Origin: Nothophaeocryptopus gaeumannii
Taxonomy: Eukaryota > Ascomycota > Dothideomycetes > Mycosphaerellales > Mycosphaerellaceae
Reading direction: 5' to 3'
DNA: 64,000 nt
Assembly (NCBI GenBank): GCA_031771865.1
Contig: JASISA010000010.1
Coordinates: 2,480,001-2,544,000, forward strand
Positions 44,239 through 54,776 of this stretch are shown piece by piece. The notes under the pieces were generated by a model. That model was given only the letters and a program-made list of their open reading frames with translations. It made no database searches and had not been told where the DNA came from. The translations under genes and the position numbers were made by a program. How positions within the stretch are numbered: position 1 is the stretch's first letter; every line of letters starts with the position of its first letter.

Positions 44239-44849
44239 CGTCGCGGACGGCCACGCCTTATCAACGGCTGAGCTGAATATGTCTCGCTAAACACCCTCCA
44301 TCGTTCCTTCGCACGGTATACCGTTCTTTCAGTAATAGGCAGCCTCGTCCGATAGTGATAGCGAGGCGCGACGGTGCTTTTGTGGCTGTAATGCTTACTT
44401 CCCCTTCCTCGAACTAGACAAAGTACCTACGGACGTTCCTAGAGCTTGCTTGTACTCGGGCGAGGCAGATCGAGTCTCTATCCTTGGGTGCGGCATCTCG
44501 TGCTACTCTCCGAGATAGGCTGGGTAGACCGTATTGAATCCCCGTGTCAAGCAATCGTAGCTCTTGGCCGTCTTCCCAGGGAATTGTCCTAGTCTCTAAC
44601 TAAGGAGATAGTCTAGTAGCCTTCACGTCCTGCGAGACACGTGTCCTCACGGAGGGTATCGTCCTCTTGCTTATAACCTATCCCTATGCATAGAACGGTC
44701 GGCGTAGAGCCTGTCCTGCAAGACGAGGAGTAGCGGACGGGCCGATAAGGTTCACGATGCACCTCGATTCCGGGAGTTTACCCCTGGTATCTAGCTTCTA
44801 GCCGAGCAAAAAGAAAGTAGAAGGTTGAAGACGGACGGAGCTATCTCGC
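44239..44849. other. Repeat debris, partly RIP-like
   Basis: No open frame of note. Low CA/TG content in parts suggests a degraded element, perhaps the upstream part of the copia copy. No gene recognised. Confidence 0.35.
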
Positions 44850-45356
44850 TTAAGCACGGTTGATCATCCAGTCGATGTCGTCGAACCTCTCACACTCTAC
44901 AATGCCCTGCTTAATCATCCGGACCAAGGCCGCTCGTGAATCCATCTCAATGTCCTTGAACTCAACCCAGGTATACTCGATTACTGTAGAATGGTCGGCA
45001 GCTCTAGCAATCTCGAGTGACCACTGCCACTCATTGAAGAATTCCTCTACGCAGAGATGGAGAGAGGCCTCGGAAACATCATCGAATCCCTCGAACCCTT
45101 CCTCAGCCTCATCTCTGATCTTGATCTCAAACATTCCGATCCATCTACCACGTTCATGGCTAGGGTATCCAGGAATGCGGTCGTGGAAGGTCCAGAGCTG
45201 GATCGTGAAATCGATCTTGTGCTGCTGGGAGACGATAGCACCATTTTGGTACTTGAGGGTGATGTATCGATCAAAGAAGTTTGGAGACTTCAGCCTAAGC
45301 TCGTCTAGACTCGGTGGTTGGAGACCCGGTGTTCTCGAGGGTCTTGAAGCAGCCAT
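44850..45356 (-). CDS. Hypothetical protein, 168 aa
   Basis: ATG at 45356 (MAASRPSRTPGLQPPSLDEL); an upstream in-frame ATG at 45404 would add 16 residues. The body looks like a globular beta-rich domain (FFDRYITLKYQNGAI, KIDFTIQLWTFHDRIPGY, RGRWIGMFEIKI) with an acidic middle and a helical end (ALVRMIKQGIVECERFDDID). No signal peptide or membrane span. I do not recognise the family. It is intact although surrounded by transposon fragments. A real gene seems more likely than chance, because codon choice and length look natural. Confidence 0.55.
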   Translation of the reverse strand: MAASRPSRTPGLQPPSLDELRLKSPNFFDRYITLKYQNGAIVSQQHKIDFTIQLWTFHDRIPGYPSHERGRWIGMFEIKIRDEAEEGFEGFDDVSEASLHLCVEEFFNEWQWSLEIARAADHSTVIEYTWVEFKDIEMDSRAALVRMIKQGIVECERFDDIDWMINRA

Positions 45357-45649
45357 TCTAGGACAGGGGTTAGTATGGACGTACAGATCTGAGAACGGGA
45401 GCAATACCCTAGTTGACTTGAAAGTTTTGCTATACTGGTTTGACTTGGTGGTTTAGGGAAGAGGGGCCTCTGCTTGGTGGCCTGCCAACCTGACTAGAGA
45501 AGCCGTTAGCTTTGTACAATTGATCACGGGAGCTTTTACATACTATACAAGGAGATGCAGAAGCTAAGAATTAGATGTAAAAGATCGGTAGTCGACCGTG
45601 AAGGCGGCCAGGGAAGTAACGTAGGGTGATTCTCGAGCTACTAGAATGT

Positions 45650-45890
45650 TTCCCGGCTTGGCGCATAGCCCAGCTTGGCGCACGGACTCCGACGGTCCAT
45701 GCACCTATCTTTGTTGGTGAGTAACTCGACGACCGTAGACCGAATCGAAAAGGCGCTTGTAGATCTAAGACTATTAGACAACCCGAATATATCTCAGATA
45801 GCAGAGAGGTTTCGAATAGGAAGATGCAGGCTTTCCAAGGTATAGAATGGCAAATAAGGGACTAAACAGTAGCAGTATACTCACAAGCGA
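45650..45890 (+). pseudogene. 5' end of a pogo-like element (truncated)
   Basis: A terminal segment with TTGGCGCA is followed by a short frame with IEKALVDLRLLDN and ISQIAERFRIGRCRLSKV, which resembles the N-terminal helix-turn-helix of pogo/Fot1-like transposases. A TAG then interrupts before NGK. Only the first about 40 codons are left. Confidence 0.5.
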
Positions 45891-46000
45891 TGCGTGGCGG
45901 CTGCGCAATGTGTGTGTGCTTTCCGGTACTTCTGAGACCTAGCTAGAAGCAGGTGAGGTCGGCTTTGTGTTGCGGAGACTTCCCCTTTGGGACTAGAAGG

Positions 46001-46085
46001 CTTCCCGGCTTGGCGCACAACCCTATATGGCGCACAGACACCTGCACACCAACCACCTACCTTTGTAAGTGAATAACTCAGCCAA
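46001..46085. repeat. Second copy of the TTGGCGCA terminal segment
   Basis: About 85 bp resembling 45650-45735 in the same orientation (shared CTTCCCGGCTTGGCGCA-like start, CACCTACCTTTGT-like middle, GTGAATAACTC-like end). Probably another end of the same pogo-like family or a derived miniature element. Confidence 0.5.
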
Positions 46086-46456
46086 GTCCTACTCGGCTTC
46101 GCAGGCTTCTTGCCACCGCGGCCAGTACTTGGACTCCTTAGCTTGCTTGAAGCTCTTAGGAATAGGTATTTCTTCCTCACCATCAGCTTGTTCAGCAATG
46201 TGGCAAGAGGATATAAACCCTTGAATGCAGGCGCGAGGCATGTTAGCCAAGTGACGACGAGTCTTGCATGTTTTAATCTTTTAAGAAGGGAATGTACCCC
46301 TTTACCTTTTCGGACATAGCTAGAGATTAGAGCTTTCTATTGGAAAGGTACAGTTCAGATGGGCACAGTTTATGATCACGTGACTACGTCATCTGACCCT
46401 TGTGGAGCCATACTTGGCTTCTCCGGTCTGCGACGTGTAACTAACTAACACGGCCA

Positions 46457-46849
46457 GGCGAGCCTTTCTTCGATATCCCAACGTACTACAAGACAGCCAC
46501 CTGCTCTGACAACACCTTCCGCGTGCTCTATTACATCTACTTCAAAAGGGACGAGGGTCACAAGAGTGACTGGGAAGGGGCCATGGTGACTTGGAGCAGT
46601 ACCGACGGTGGTAACTCGTGGGCGAGAGACTGGATCCGCATGGAGATGGATGGCAAGCATGTGCAGCTGCCGTGGGATCAGATCGAGACGGTCTATGGCA
46701 CTCCAGGGGTGTGGGATGGGTAAGTCGATCACTATCTTTAGGGCAGACTTGCAAAGTTTCCGACGCTAATCGTCGCTCTCTTCTTTCAACAATAGAGACC
46801 ATCCAAAGCTCTACGTTGGCAAATGGCGAGAAGATCAGCACTGAGAGTG
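46457..46849 (+). pseudogene. Fragment of a secreted NPP1-like protein gene
   Basis: A splice-acceptor-like site (two CTAAC motifs, then GGCCAG) precedes an exon starting near 46457 with FFDIPTYYKTATCSDNTF. It contains EGHKSDWEGAMVTW, which matches five of seven residues of the GHRHDWE signature of necrosis-inducing (NPP1) proteins. An intron with GTAAGT at about 46720 and CAATAG near 46796 leads to DHPKLYVGKW, after which the frame stops. No first exon or signal peptide is found upstream, and the end runs into an unrelated gene fragment. It may belong to a related secreted family and not to true NPP1. Broken at both ends. Confidence 0.45.
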
Positions 46850-47295
46850 ACCGCCGCGTCCGGAAATGTGCGAGTCAGTCTGCCTTTGGTGCCGATGACT
46901 GAGATATTCGCTGGCGAAAGCTCGAAGGCCTCGATGACGAGGGTGTCCTCCTCGCGGGTGACAAGGACACCGGCATTTTGCGCGCTGACCTTGAGCGCCA
47001 GCGTCTGCCCAGCCGGTAGCGAGAGCAGTAGCTCGCCAAGAGCAAGCTAATCAATCTTGCCTCCTTCTAGAGAGTTGATGTCCTTGAGGCGGCCAAGGAG
47101 AGCGAGCGCATTGGTGAGGGCTGGAGGCACGGAGCCATGCAGGATCAAGTCTCGAAGAGAGAGGAGTCCCTTTAATGCGGTGTCAACCAGAAGTGTTTCG
47201 CTTTGGTCATCTTCGGACTGAGGAAGCTTTGGTGGGAGGAAGACGTGGTTTATGACGCGCTGCATCGCAGCTGCGTCGTCTGCCGCTGTCGCCAT
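46800..47295 (-). pseudogene. 5' fragment of a DUF6606 giant-protein gene
   Basis: The ATG at 47295 opens MATAADDAAAMQRVINHVFL, followed by PPKLPQ, the start typical of the very large fungal proteins with DUF6606. TAG at about 47047-47049 (after EGGKID) sits where Gln would fit. The same frame continues with LALGELLLSLPAGQ, NAGVLVTREEDTLVIEAFEL and NISVIGTKGRL to about 46800, where it runs into the NPP1-like fragment. The rest of the roughly 3000-aa protein is missing. Confidence 0.6.
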
Positions 47296-47876
47296 GGAGG
47301 CAATAAGGCAGGAATAGCAACAGTGCGCTGTATGCTGTGAACGTTGGAATTATTGGCCAGCAGAATGTTGCACGCTGTTGCAATTAGATTGTTGCCGGCG
47401 TTGAGCTGCGCGTAGAGAAGTCGATACAAATTCGTACACAGAAGCTTGGCCTTAAGTGAAGCAAGTCGAAGCTAAGTGGAGCTTGGAGTCAAGTGGTTGC
47501 GCTCAACGTCTTCTAAGAGAACGCCGCGGGCAAGACCAAACTCAAGTGCGAATGGCAATGTTGTGCGGCAACTTCAGAGTCTGAATTACTCAGAAAGAGT
47601 TGCAAACGCCGAACGCGTGGAAGAAGGGCTTATAGCGTTTGTGTGCATGCCTATACTGATTGTGCGAGAGTCTTCTGGTTCATGCAAGATCTTCTTTCGG
47701 GCCTGTATCCGCGTCAACTCATGTTGCCTGTTTTCACATGTTGCATTGAGGCTCAGCCACTGCAGCGTCCATTAGATGTGTGAGCGAATGAGAACCCGCT
47801 CTGACCGCACCGTTGAGACATCGTGCAAACAAGACGCCGGTCGAACGGGATCGGGCGCTGCTGCACTGGCTCGACA
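47296..47876. other. Intergenic, nothing recognised
   Basis: Near 47440-47500 there is a degenerate AAGTGAAGC/AAGTGGAGC repeat. No gene. Confidence 0.35.
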
Positions 47877-47907
47877 CAGGGGTCTTGTTGGTCCGGTAGG
47901 TATGGTA
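47877..47907 (+). repeat. Left terminal inverted repeat of the hAT element
   Basis: Starts CAGGGGTCTTGTTGG. The inner part continues GTAGGTATGGTA. Confidence 0.9.
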
Positions 47908-47998
47908 ATAAGGCCTCCTACCATACTGACCAAGTTTAGCATGTGATCATACCATCTATACCGTTGGTTACCGACTTATTGTAGGTGAATATAGCCAT

Positions 47999-50349
47999 CT
48001 ATTCGACCTCGTCGTCGCCCTGGTTGTTGTTCACGACATCAGCAATATCCTCATTTATCAGCAGGTCCTCAGCCGTCTTGAAGTCCTCAACTATCTTATC
48101 TTCCTCGTCAAACGCAGCCAGCAGTATGCCCTCTTTATCCTTGTGTTTAGGCTGCGGGGTCCCCACCAGTCTCGTAGACACATACACGCTTCAATGATGT
48201 TGCTGAGTAGTCTGGATCGCTTATAATCGATAAGGTCTCGGCCGGCGCTAAAGCTTCGTTCACAGTCATCGCTCATATTGGGATTGCGAGTGTATCGAGT
48301 GCAAACTTCGCTAATGCCGGCTGCGACTGAACACGGTCAAGCCAGTATTGTAGAGCGTCGAAAGGAGCATCGTCTGGTGAGCTCTCGATATGCGGAACAA
48401 TGTCTGTCGAAAGGTAGTACTCAAGGCATCGACTTCAGCTGTTACGGCAGTATTAGTAGTGAGCTTTCTACGCTTCCAAGCCCATAGTTGTCCGTGCAGT
48501 GAATCTGATTCAAAGCTCGTGTTTACAGCGCCAGGTGACCATGCTGGCTTGTAGCTGACGCGCCATATCTCGGTGACCATGTCCTTCACTTGTTCGACAT
48601 ACTCCGGCTGCTCTTTCTCGAACCATAATGCCTGGAACCATGAAAGCTTGAGGGTCGGATTGAGGACGATGGCGGCGTAAACCATGGGCATGTCGTCGCA
48701 GAGTTTAAAGTACTTCTCAGCCTTCAGCCAGCTGTGTTCGCAGCATTCGGATAGGTACTTGTAGGTCGTGTCTCTGACGCCAGTGCTGGCGAGTTCATCC
48801 TTCTGATTACAGAGGACTTCTAGCAGCCATGTCAGTGTCTGGTACCATTCGAAATAGAAAGACTGGTTGCCCTCTGTTCTTATAGTAGCTGTCTCAAATA
48901 TCTTCAGGATATCTTCGACCTTACAAAGTTGCTTCCACTCGGTTGGTTCGAGCGAATCTCTGAGCAGCTTTGCGGCCTCGTTCTTGTCGAGATGCTTCCT
49001 GTAGTCACGGCAGAACTTGGTGATGCGCTTCTCGACGTCCTTGGCTCGTTGAATCATGTAAAAGAAGGAGTTCCAGCGCGTGGCGTTGTTGAGAACAAGC
49101 TGAAGTTGTAGAATTAGCATGAAGCTCGGAGGTGCCTTGCGGTATAGAAATCGTCATCGAAAAGAGCGACACTTGATTTGGCTTAGTCGCCGCCAGCGCC
49201 GTGTTTAACGCGTGCGGGTTAGCCAACCAAACACTCTGGACACAGTGGACCGGAGTCCGCTGAGCGCAGGGTGCACGATCCTCAACTTTCGAGCTTCTGA
49301 ACTTACTTTACCTTAAGCACATTGTATTTCGACCATTTTCCACCCATCTTGATTGCAGCAAACGCCTCCAACCTCTGTGGCGACGACCGAATATAGCGGA
49401 TGATATTATGGAGCTTTCCAACTGCTCCGCGACCGCGCCAGAACAGATCCACAGCCTCGAAAGCGCCTTTGCCGATTTTCGCTTCAAGATCGGTCAGTGC
49501 TTTGCCAGCACCTTTGCCCATGATGAGAGCTCTGGCAACGAGGTTTATAATGTGTCCAAGACATCGTAGACGGCGCTGCTTGATCTGCTTCTCATTCATG
49601 TTCGGCCAGAGCATTTACACACGTAGGAGACGGCGACATCGTTCGACTTCGCGTTATCCGAGATGAAGTATCCTATCTTCTTTTGTAGCTTGAACTCCTT
49701 GATCACTAACAGTAGGAGCGCCCCTTGGTTGTCGCCACTGTGCTCTCCAAGCATCCGTCGAAAAGCCAGCAACCGAGACCTCTTCTTTCCGCCCTCGTCG
49801 ATATAGTGCGCGTAGATCGCCATAATCGCCAAACCCGAAGCGCCTGGGCTCGTCCAGAGATCGAAAGATACGTGAACGTCACTCAGCGCCGATGCCAGCT
49901 CCCCGTGAGCTTCAACACGAAGGAGTTATACTGCAGAGAATCCACTTCCGAATCGTCGAGGCTGCGGCCGGTAGCAGCAGTCCAATAGCTGGGTTGAGGA
50001 GCATTATGAGCTCGCGAAAGTACTGGTTCTCGACCATGTTGAAGGCGATCTGGCAGTACACAAACCCACAGCAACAACGCGGACTTGAACTCGTTGTAAC
50101 GAGTCTTCGTTACTAGGTATGAAAGTCCTGAGCGCTCTCGATCGTTTGCTGACTGCCGCTGGACTTCACGACTTTCTCGCCCTTGCTATTAATGCTGTGG
50201 TGTTGAGACAGGTGATGTAGAGCGCCTCGAGTTCCATTCAAGACGTTCAACTGCTGATGCCGGCCTTCTTTTTCGCAGAGATAGCAGTAGTATACCCGCA
50301 CGTTATCCGAACGCAGCAGCGCTCGCCAAACTGCCAGGCTGGACTCCAT
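47999..50349 (-). pseudogene. hAT transposase, frameshifted
   Basis: Minus-strand blocks in correct order but different frames: a BED-type zinc finger (CYLCEKEGRHQ ... HLSQHH, near 50280-50150), IGYFISDNAKSNDVAV (49710-49660), LRCLGHIINLVARALI (49575-49530), NNATRWNSFFYMIQRA (near 49090-49045), and the long core with YFKLCDDMPMVYAAIVLNPT (48720-48650). The dimerisation domain is SDDCERSFSAGRDLIDYKR and then IIEACMCLRDWW (48275-48170). Several frame changes and stops separate them. This is the standard hAT (Restless/Ac-like) layout. The transposase is inactive, but the inverted repeats could still be mobilised in trans. Confidence 0.88.
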
Positions 50350-50776
50350 GTCTTTCGATCCTCACCAACACCTTGTTGATGCTTCTTGAGGCGCGCATAC
50401 TCGGTCTTTCTAAGCTCGAAGGTATCCGGATGAGAAGAGGCGCAGTAATTGGGGTTCTGTTCGCATAAGACGATAGTAGCTTCAGAGCTACCAACACCTA
50501 GCCACGACAACACGCTGGGCATGGCGAGATACGACAGTATGAGATATTGGTAAAGAGATGGAAGATTGATACATTCACGGCGAAAACGCGTCGATTTTTC
50601 CCATACGCGTACCGCCCTTGGCGCCGGCGAGTATGCCGACTGGCTGCGCAATGGATACCGAGATAGGAAGTTGGTAACCATGGTTACCGGTAGCATTTAC
50701 TCACCAGCTACCATATTGACCGGTAAGCATGTGATTGCCCTACTGACTATACTATTGGTTACCAATAACCAGGTTC

Positions 50777-50807
50777 TACCATCTATACCGGACCAACAAG
50801 ACCCCTG
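50777..50807 (-). repeat. Right terminal inverted repeat of the hAT element
   Basis: Reverse complement of the left end; last bases CAAGACCCCTG. Confidence 0.9.
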
Positions 50808-52114
50808 CGCCTAAGCAGTAGCAGGTAGCCACTTGTGGAACCGCTGCTCTGTGGAAAGCATGTACGAAGGTCCAATCGGCGACCGCGAGTAGTACCCGTG
50901 TTAACCAAACAGCTCTTCGGGAGTTGTACCATTCACCTCCGACTGCATTCGTGCAGCACCGGAGGTTTAGGTTTTGCCCTTTTGCCTGTCACCTCTGTTG
51001 TCCTTTTTCCTGTCACCTCTTTTGCCTCAGTCTGCCTCCCGTCTTTACCGTGCCCGTACTAGTAACGTGTCTTTTTGAAGCCCAAGTGGTCGTGATAGTT
51101 CCCGCTCAGAGGCTGGGGGGATGGTCGCACGACTGGCCCTACGCAGGCTCCGGGAGTCATTGCTCCCGAACCCCTCGGAGCCTTACCGCTGTAGAGCCCT
51201 TGTAGTGTGTGTAGTGTATCGCATGCCGTTCGATCGTGTTGGGTCGGGATTGTCGCTTAGAGGCTGGGGGGATGGTCGTCGTTCCTCCTCCCAAACCCCC
51301 CGGAGCCTCACCGCTATGGAGCGTTCTTCATAGTAATGTTGCGGATCGTAATGACGGCGGTACTCGTATAGATCGGAAGGGATGCGAATGGGATAGCGGT
51401 GTATTGATATGAAAGAAAGAAGTAGGCACAGGAGGTGCGGTCAAGCAGGCTCTCTGCCTCAGGCCAATTCGTCTCGACTTTCTACCAATGAGAGTCCGGA
51501 CTCAATTCTACACCCGTTCTGAGATTTTGCGTATCGCATCTTCAAAACGAAGCCCCATATGGACAAGATGCCTTCCTCTTTAAGAGTCTGATTGTTATTC
51601 GCGCGCACTCCGGGGCTGTTTCTAGGCCCTTCGTTTCGCACGAATTATGGCTTCCATGTTTGGGCACTGAAGTTGGCCACCGCGGCGAAGACGTGATGAG
51701 CACAACGCGCAAGATACTGAAGCATACGACCGGCGTGATCAATTCTCCGCAGCCTGGCCAACTTTCTAGTGAACTACGTTACGCGAGCATTTGTACGTAC
51801 ATATATCCAAATTTAGATGGGGTTGGTGTCTATGCGGCGGTTACAGATCGCAATCGTCTAGTGGTTGGCTGCCTATGGTTCAGATCTGTGCATCGCCTCG
51901 CCATCCATGTCGGGTAAGTCTCACAAATTGAAAGGCTCTGGTCCAATGGATACTCGAGCTTGCCCCTGCATATTAGGCGGCAAGAGAACTTCAGCAATTG
52001 ATAAGGTTCAAAATTCTTATCGACCAAAAGTTCGAACTGCTACTAAGGGTCTTACAAAGTTACAGTAAGTCCTTCAAAGCATTATAACATTATCTGTTAT
52101 TACTACCCTACACT
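50808..52114. other. Intergenic; two hairpin-forming repeats
   Basis: No supported gene. At 51109-51197 and 51260-51322 lie two related units, each beginning GAGGCTGGGGGGATGGTCG and ending CGGAGCCT-ACCGCT-TGGAGC-like. Within the second unit GAGGCTGGGGGG pairs with CCCCCCGGAGCCTC, forming a strong hairpin. Open frames near 51660-52070 show no domain. Confidence 0.45.
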
Positions 52115-52716
52115 ATGCCATCTGGAAAGAATCGCATTTACCTGGCACTTTACGCCCGGGGTGGACAACCTAGAATGCCAGGACTTGAAGACACGTGAGT
52201 TGTAGTTGAATAAAAAATGAAAAAATCATCTAAGATCTCAATCGCAGGTATCACTGGGGAATTGTTATCGGTCCAAAGCTAGGGACTCAAGACGCCAATG
52301 GAAGGATGTTCCATGCTAGAGAAAAGATGACATCTATTGATGGGATACTTCGATCCTTGTGGGAATTCGAGGAACGCGAGATCTCGATGGCGCCAACGGC
52401 GATGGTGTTAGTGCGAATTATAGTCGGGAAGGTGGCCAATGTTACGCGGCTGGAATCGGCACTAAGATCCACTCCTATCAAAGGAGATCAGCCGGGCTGG
52501 AACTGTGTTGAGTGGGTGAAGGATGCCTTAGAAGCGTTGGAAAAAGATGGAAGAGCCTTGGGGACTTCAAACACCGACTGGAGTGCCGTCCGCAACACCG
52601 CGATGCGCTATGTCGAGAGGAAGAAAGCGCAGCATCGATTCGACGGCAAGGGTAACTTTGATTTGTCAAAGGTAGCGACGTGGGACATGCTTGAAGGAAA
52701 GGAGTCGGTTCCATAG
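52115..52716 (+). CDS. DUF6914-family protein
   Basis: Exon 1 is 52115-52194, intron 52195-52247 (53 bp; GTGAGT...TCGCAG), exon 2 is 52248-52716, giving 182 aa. The start MPSGKNRIYLALYARGGQP with YHWGIVIGPK across the splice is the hallmark of DUF6914. It continues with MFHAREK, MVLVRIIVGKV and GWNCVEWVKDALEAL. Function unknown. The arrangement of a His-bearing strand (YHWGIVIG) and a later NC-x2-W-V helix resembles the H...NC pair of permuted papain-like (LRAT/NlpC type) enzymes; this is my inference. It ends tail-to-tail, 32 bp from the stop of the APH-like gene. It appears intact. Confidence 0.8.
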
Positions 52717-52748
52717 CTTGTGATTCGATCGATTAGACAGACATTCGT

Positions 52749-53789
52749 TTAGAAGAGTCCGAAATACTTTCGTCGAATCGTATCCATGTTCCGGGCATAA
52801 GGCAAAGGATTTATGAACTTGTCTACCTCCTCCTGCCAGAAGCTGTTCTGAGGATTTACATTCCATGCAGTAATATATTCCCAGTAAGGTGGAAGCCACC
52901 CTGCTGTCTCCCAGTCAATGATCGCAACTACGCTGTCCTCTTTGCAAAGTATGTTTAGGCTACTCAGATCGCCATGCGTGAAAACCGGCTGGAGCCACGG
53001 TTGGTTGTAGAACGACGCTAGCTCTTGAAGTTCCGGGAAGGTATCGGCTGAGGTTACATTCAAGTCTTGACCATCCAACAACGCGGAATGGAACTCGGCA
53101 ATAGAGTTGAATGGTCCCCAGTAGAAATGTTTTGGGAGGCGATTGTCGAATATTGGACCTCGATCGATATTCGCTATACCGACACCATCCGGGGACTGTA
53201 ACTTGCGAAGCTGCTCGACCACGCACTTCAACTGGGAGAGAATCCTCAGTCTCGACTCCTCTGTGTAGAGATGCCAGTTGTGGGCAATAGTAGCCCCTTC
53301 GATCCTTTGCATAACAATGTATACACGGCCTTTGTATTCGAAAGCCGAGTATACCTTTGGAACTGGAATAGTGGTATTCTGTCTGACGAACTCCATCGTA
53401 TTTGCTTCGGCGAGACTCGTCCATGGCGTTGATTTAATGCATAGCCGTGATGATACAAACAAGACACCTCCGGAACATCGAGAGTGATCCCTACTCATAA
53501 TCTTAAAGAAAATGGCAATAAAAGGACGGATCCAGGCCGAGCTAAGGTAACTCTCCATGTTTACGCATCTGCTCTGTGGAGTGGTCAGCAAGACTAAGAG
53601 TATTAATGCGGTGAACCTACTGTCAAACAGCGAATGCTTGCTTATCCGGCACAATTGCAATCGTTTGGCCTGCTTCTGAATTCGAGGTAGTGACAAGTGG
53701 TCCACGGATGCAAGACCGATGGGAGTACTAATGATCAGAATCTCACGGACGTTGGCATTGAGTAAAATCCAGAGCGGGTAGTAGATCAT
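52749..53789 (-). CDS. APH/ChoK-like phosphotransferase
   Basis: An open frame of 346 aa from ATG 53789. The N-terminal 110 residues hold hydrophobic segments (LILLVLLTT; PFIAIFFKIM) and may be partly non-coding or spliced; the ATG at 53555 is another possible start. The conserved kinase part has AEANTMEFVRQNTTIPVPKV, RVYIVMQRIEGATI, HFYWGPFNSIAEFHSALLDG, the catalytic FTHGDLSSLNILC and IIDWETAGWLPPYWEY. These are the motifs of the fungal APH family, which transfers phosphate to small-molecule hydroxyls; the substrate is unknown. It is intact, unlike the related gene at 21679-22671, and likewise faces a small NC-x2-WV gene. Confidence 0.87.
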   Translation of the reverse strand: MIYYPLWILLNANVREILIISTPIGLASVDHLSLPRIQKQAKRLQLCRISKHSLFDSRFTALILLVLLTTPQSRCVNMESYLSSAWIRPFIAIFFKIMSRDHSRCSGGVLFVSSRLCIKSTPWTSLAEANTMEFVRQNTTIPVPKVYSAFEYKGRVYIVMQRIEGATIAHNWHLYTEESRLRILSQLKCVVEQLRKLQSPDGVGIANIDRGPIFDNRLPKHFYWGPFNSIAEFHSALLDGQDLNVTSADTFPELQELASFYNQPWLQPVFTHGDLSSLNILCKEDSVVAIIDWETAGWLPPYWEYITAWNVNPQNSFWQEEVDKFINPLPYARNMDTIRRKYFGLF

Positions 53790-54776
53790 GTGTTCACTTT
53801 GTCGGTGTAGTACGCGGAACCGCGATCGAGCGGCGAGGGAAATGAGAGCGGAAAATGTCTGACTAAGCAGATGAGCTTGTCTTAACGCGGAGGGCGGTCC
53901 GGACGGGTCACTTCAGCAACACATTCGCGACTCGCCAGCCCACGCCCGGCAGCCTTGACCGTCCCGACGATGGGCGAAGACTCGACTCCGAGCAGACAAT
54001 TCAGTAGCAGTACCACGACTTGCAAACTTATCTGTCGCAGAGCAACGCAATCTCCTCCTCTTCGCGCTTTGCGGACGCTGGTCGTTCTCGTAATTAGTTG
54101 AACTGATCGCCGAGTCGTTTGCGTGGATTGTGTTTGTCGTGCGGGAGTACGAAGGCTGTGCGGCCGCGCTGCTCGTTAAGTTTGTCGTTATTGTCGTACT
54201 GTATAGGCTGTTGTGTGAGTCCGGCGGCGCGTGGGGATGTGGGCTGATCATTCTCCAAGCTAAGCGGAACAAGCCTAGCGGGGCAAGCTCCAATAGAGTT
54301 AATATACATGTTCGGTAGAGACGCTATATATGCTCTGTAGAAACAATATATATATCCTAGGCAGTTGATATGTATGTTGCAGAATTAATATATAGTGTAC
54401 TTAAAGAGACACTGCAGTCGCCGGTCACTGTATGAAATGAAACTAGCTATCTACTTGATTATACAACTCAAGCAGTACGTCTGAATCGTATGGGATACCT
54501 TCTAGGTCGGTATACTCAAAGTAAACCATAATCTGGACGCGACTTTGCCCCACTACTGTCTGTGAACGCGTTGACCATTTGCCGTACAACCCCTCACCCC
54601 TCGTGCCCCGCAACGCTGGGGGAAATAAGACGGTCGTGTCACTTCGAGGCCGACTATCTCAAGTCTGACGTGATTGGACAATTACGCGAGTCCATTCCGC
54701 CCGCAAAATAAATGCGACATGCAGCCCTAACGCGTAGCAATGGTATACTACTGATTCGCATAGACACGTCACCGTC
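53790..54776. other. Intergenic, nothing recognised
   Basis: Near 54300-54400 there are short AT-rich repeats with TATATATA and GTAGA motifs. No gene or known repeat. Confidence 0.35.

Larger units (their letters stand above)
47877..50807 (-). mobile_element. hAT-family DNA transposon with terminal inverted repeats
   Basis: The ends are CAGGGGTCTTGTTGG... at 47877 and its reverse complement ...CCAACAAGACCCCTG ending 50807. The inverted repeats match perfectly for 22 bp and partly to about 31 bp. Subterminal regions hold repeated ACCATA/GGTTACC motifs. A decayed hAT transposase fills the inside on the minus strand. The flanking 8-mers (47869-47876 and 50808-50815) do not match, so no target duplication is left or one flank was rearranged. 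Length 2931 bp, normal for hAT. Confidence 0.9.
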
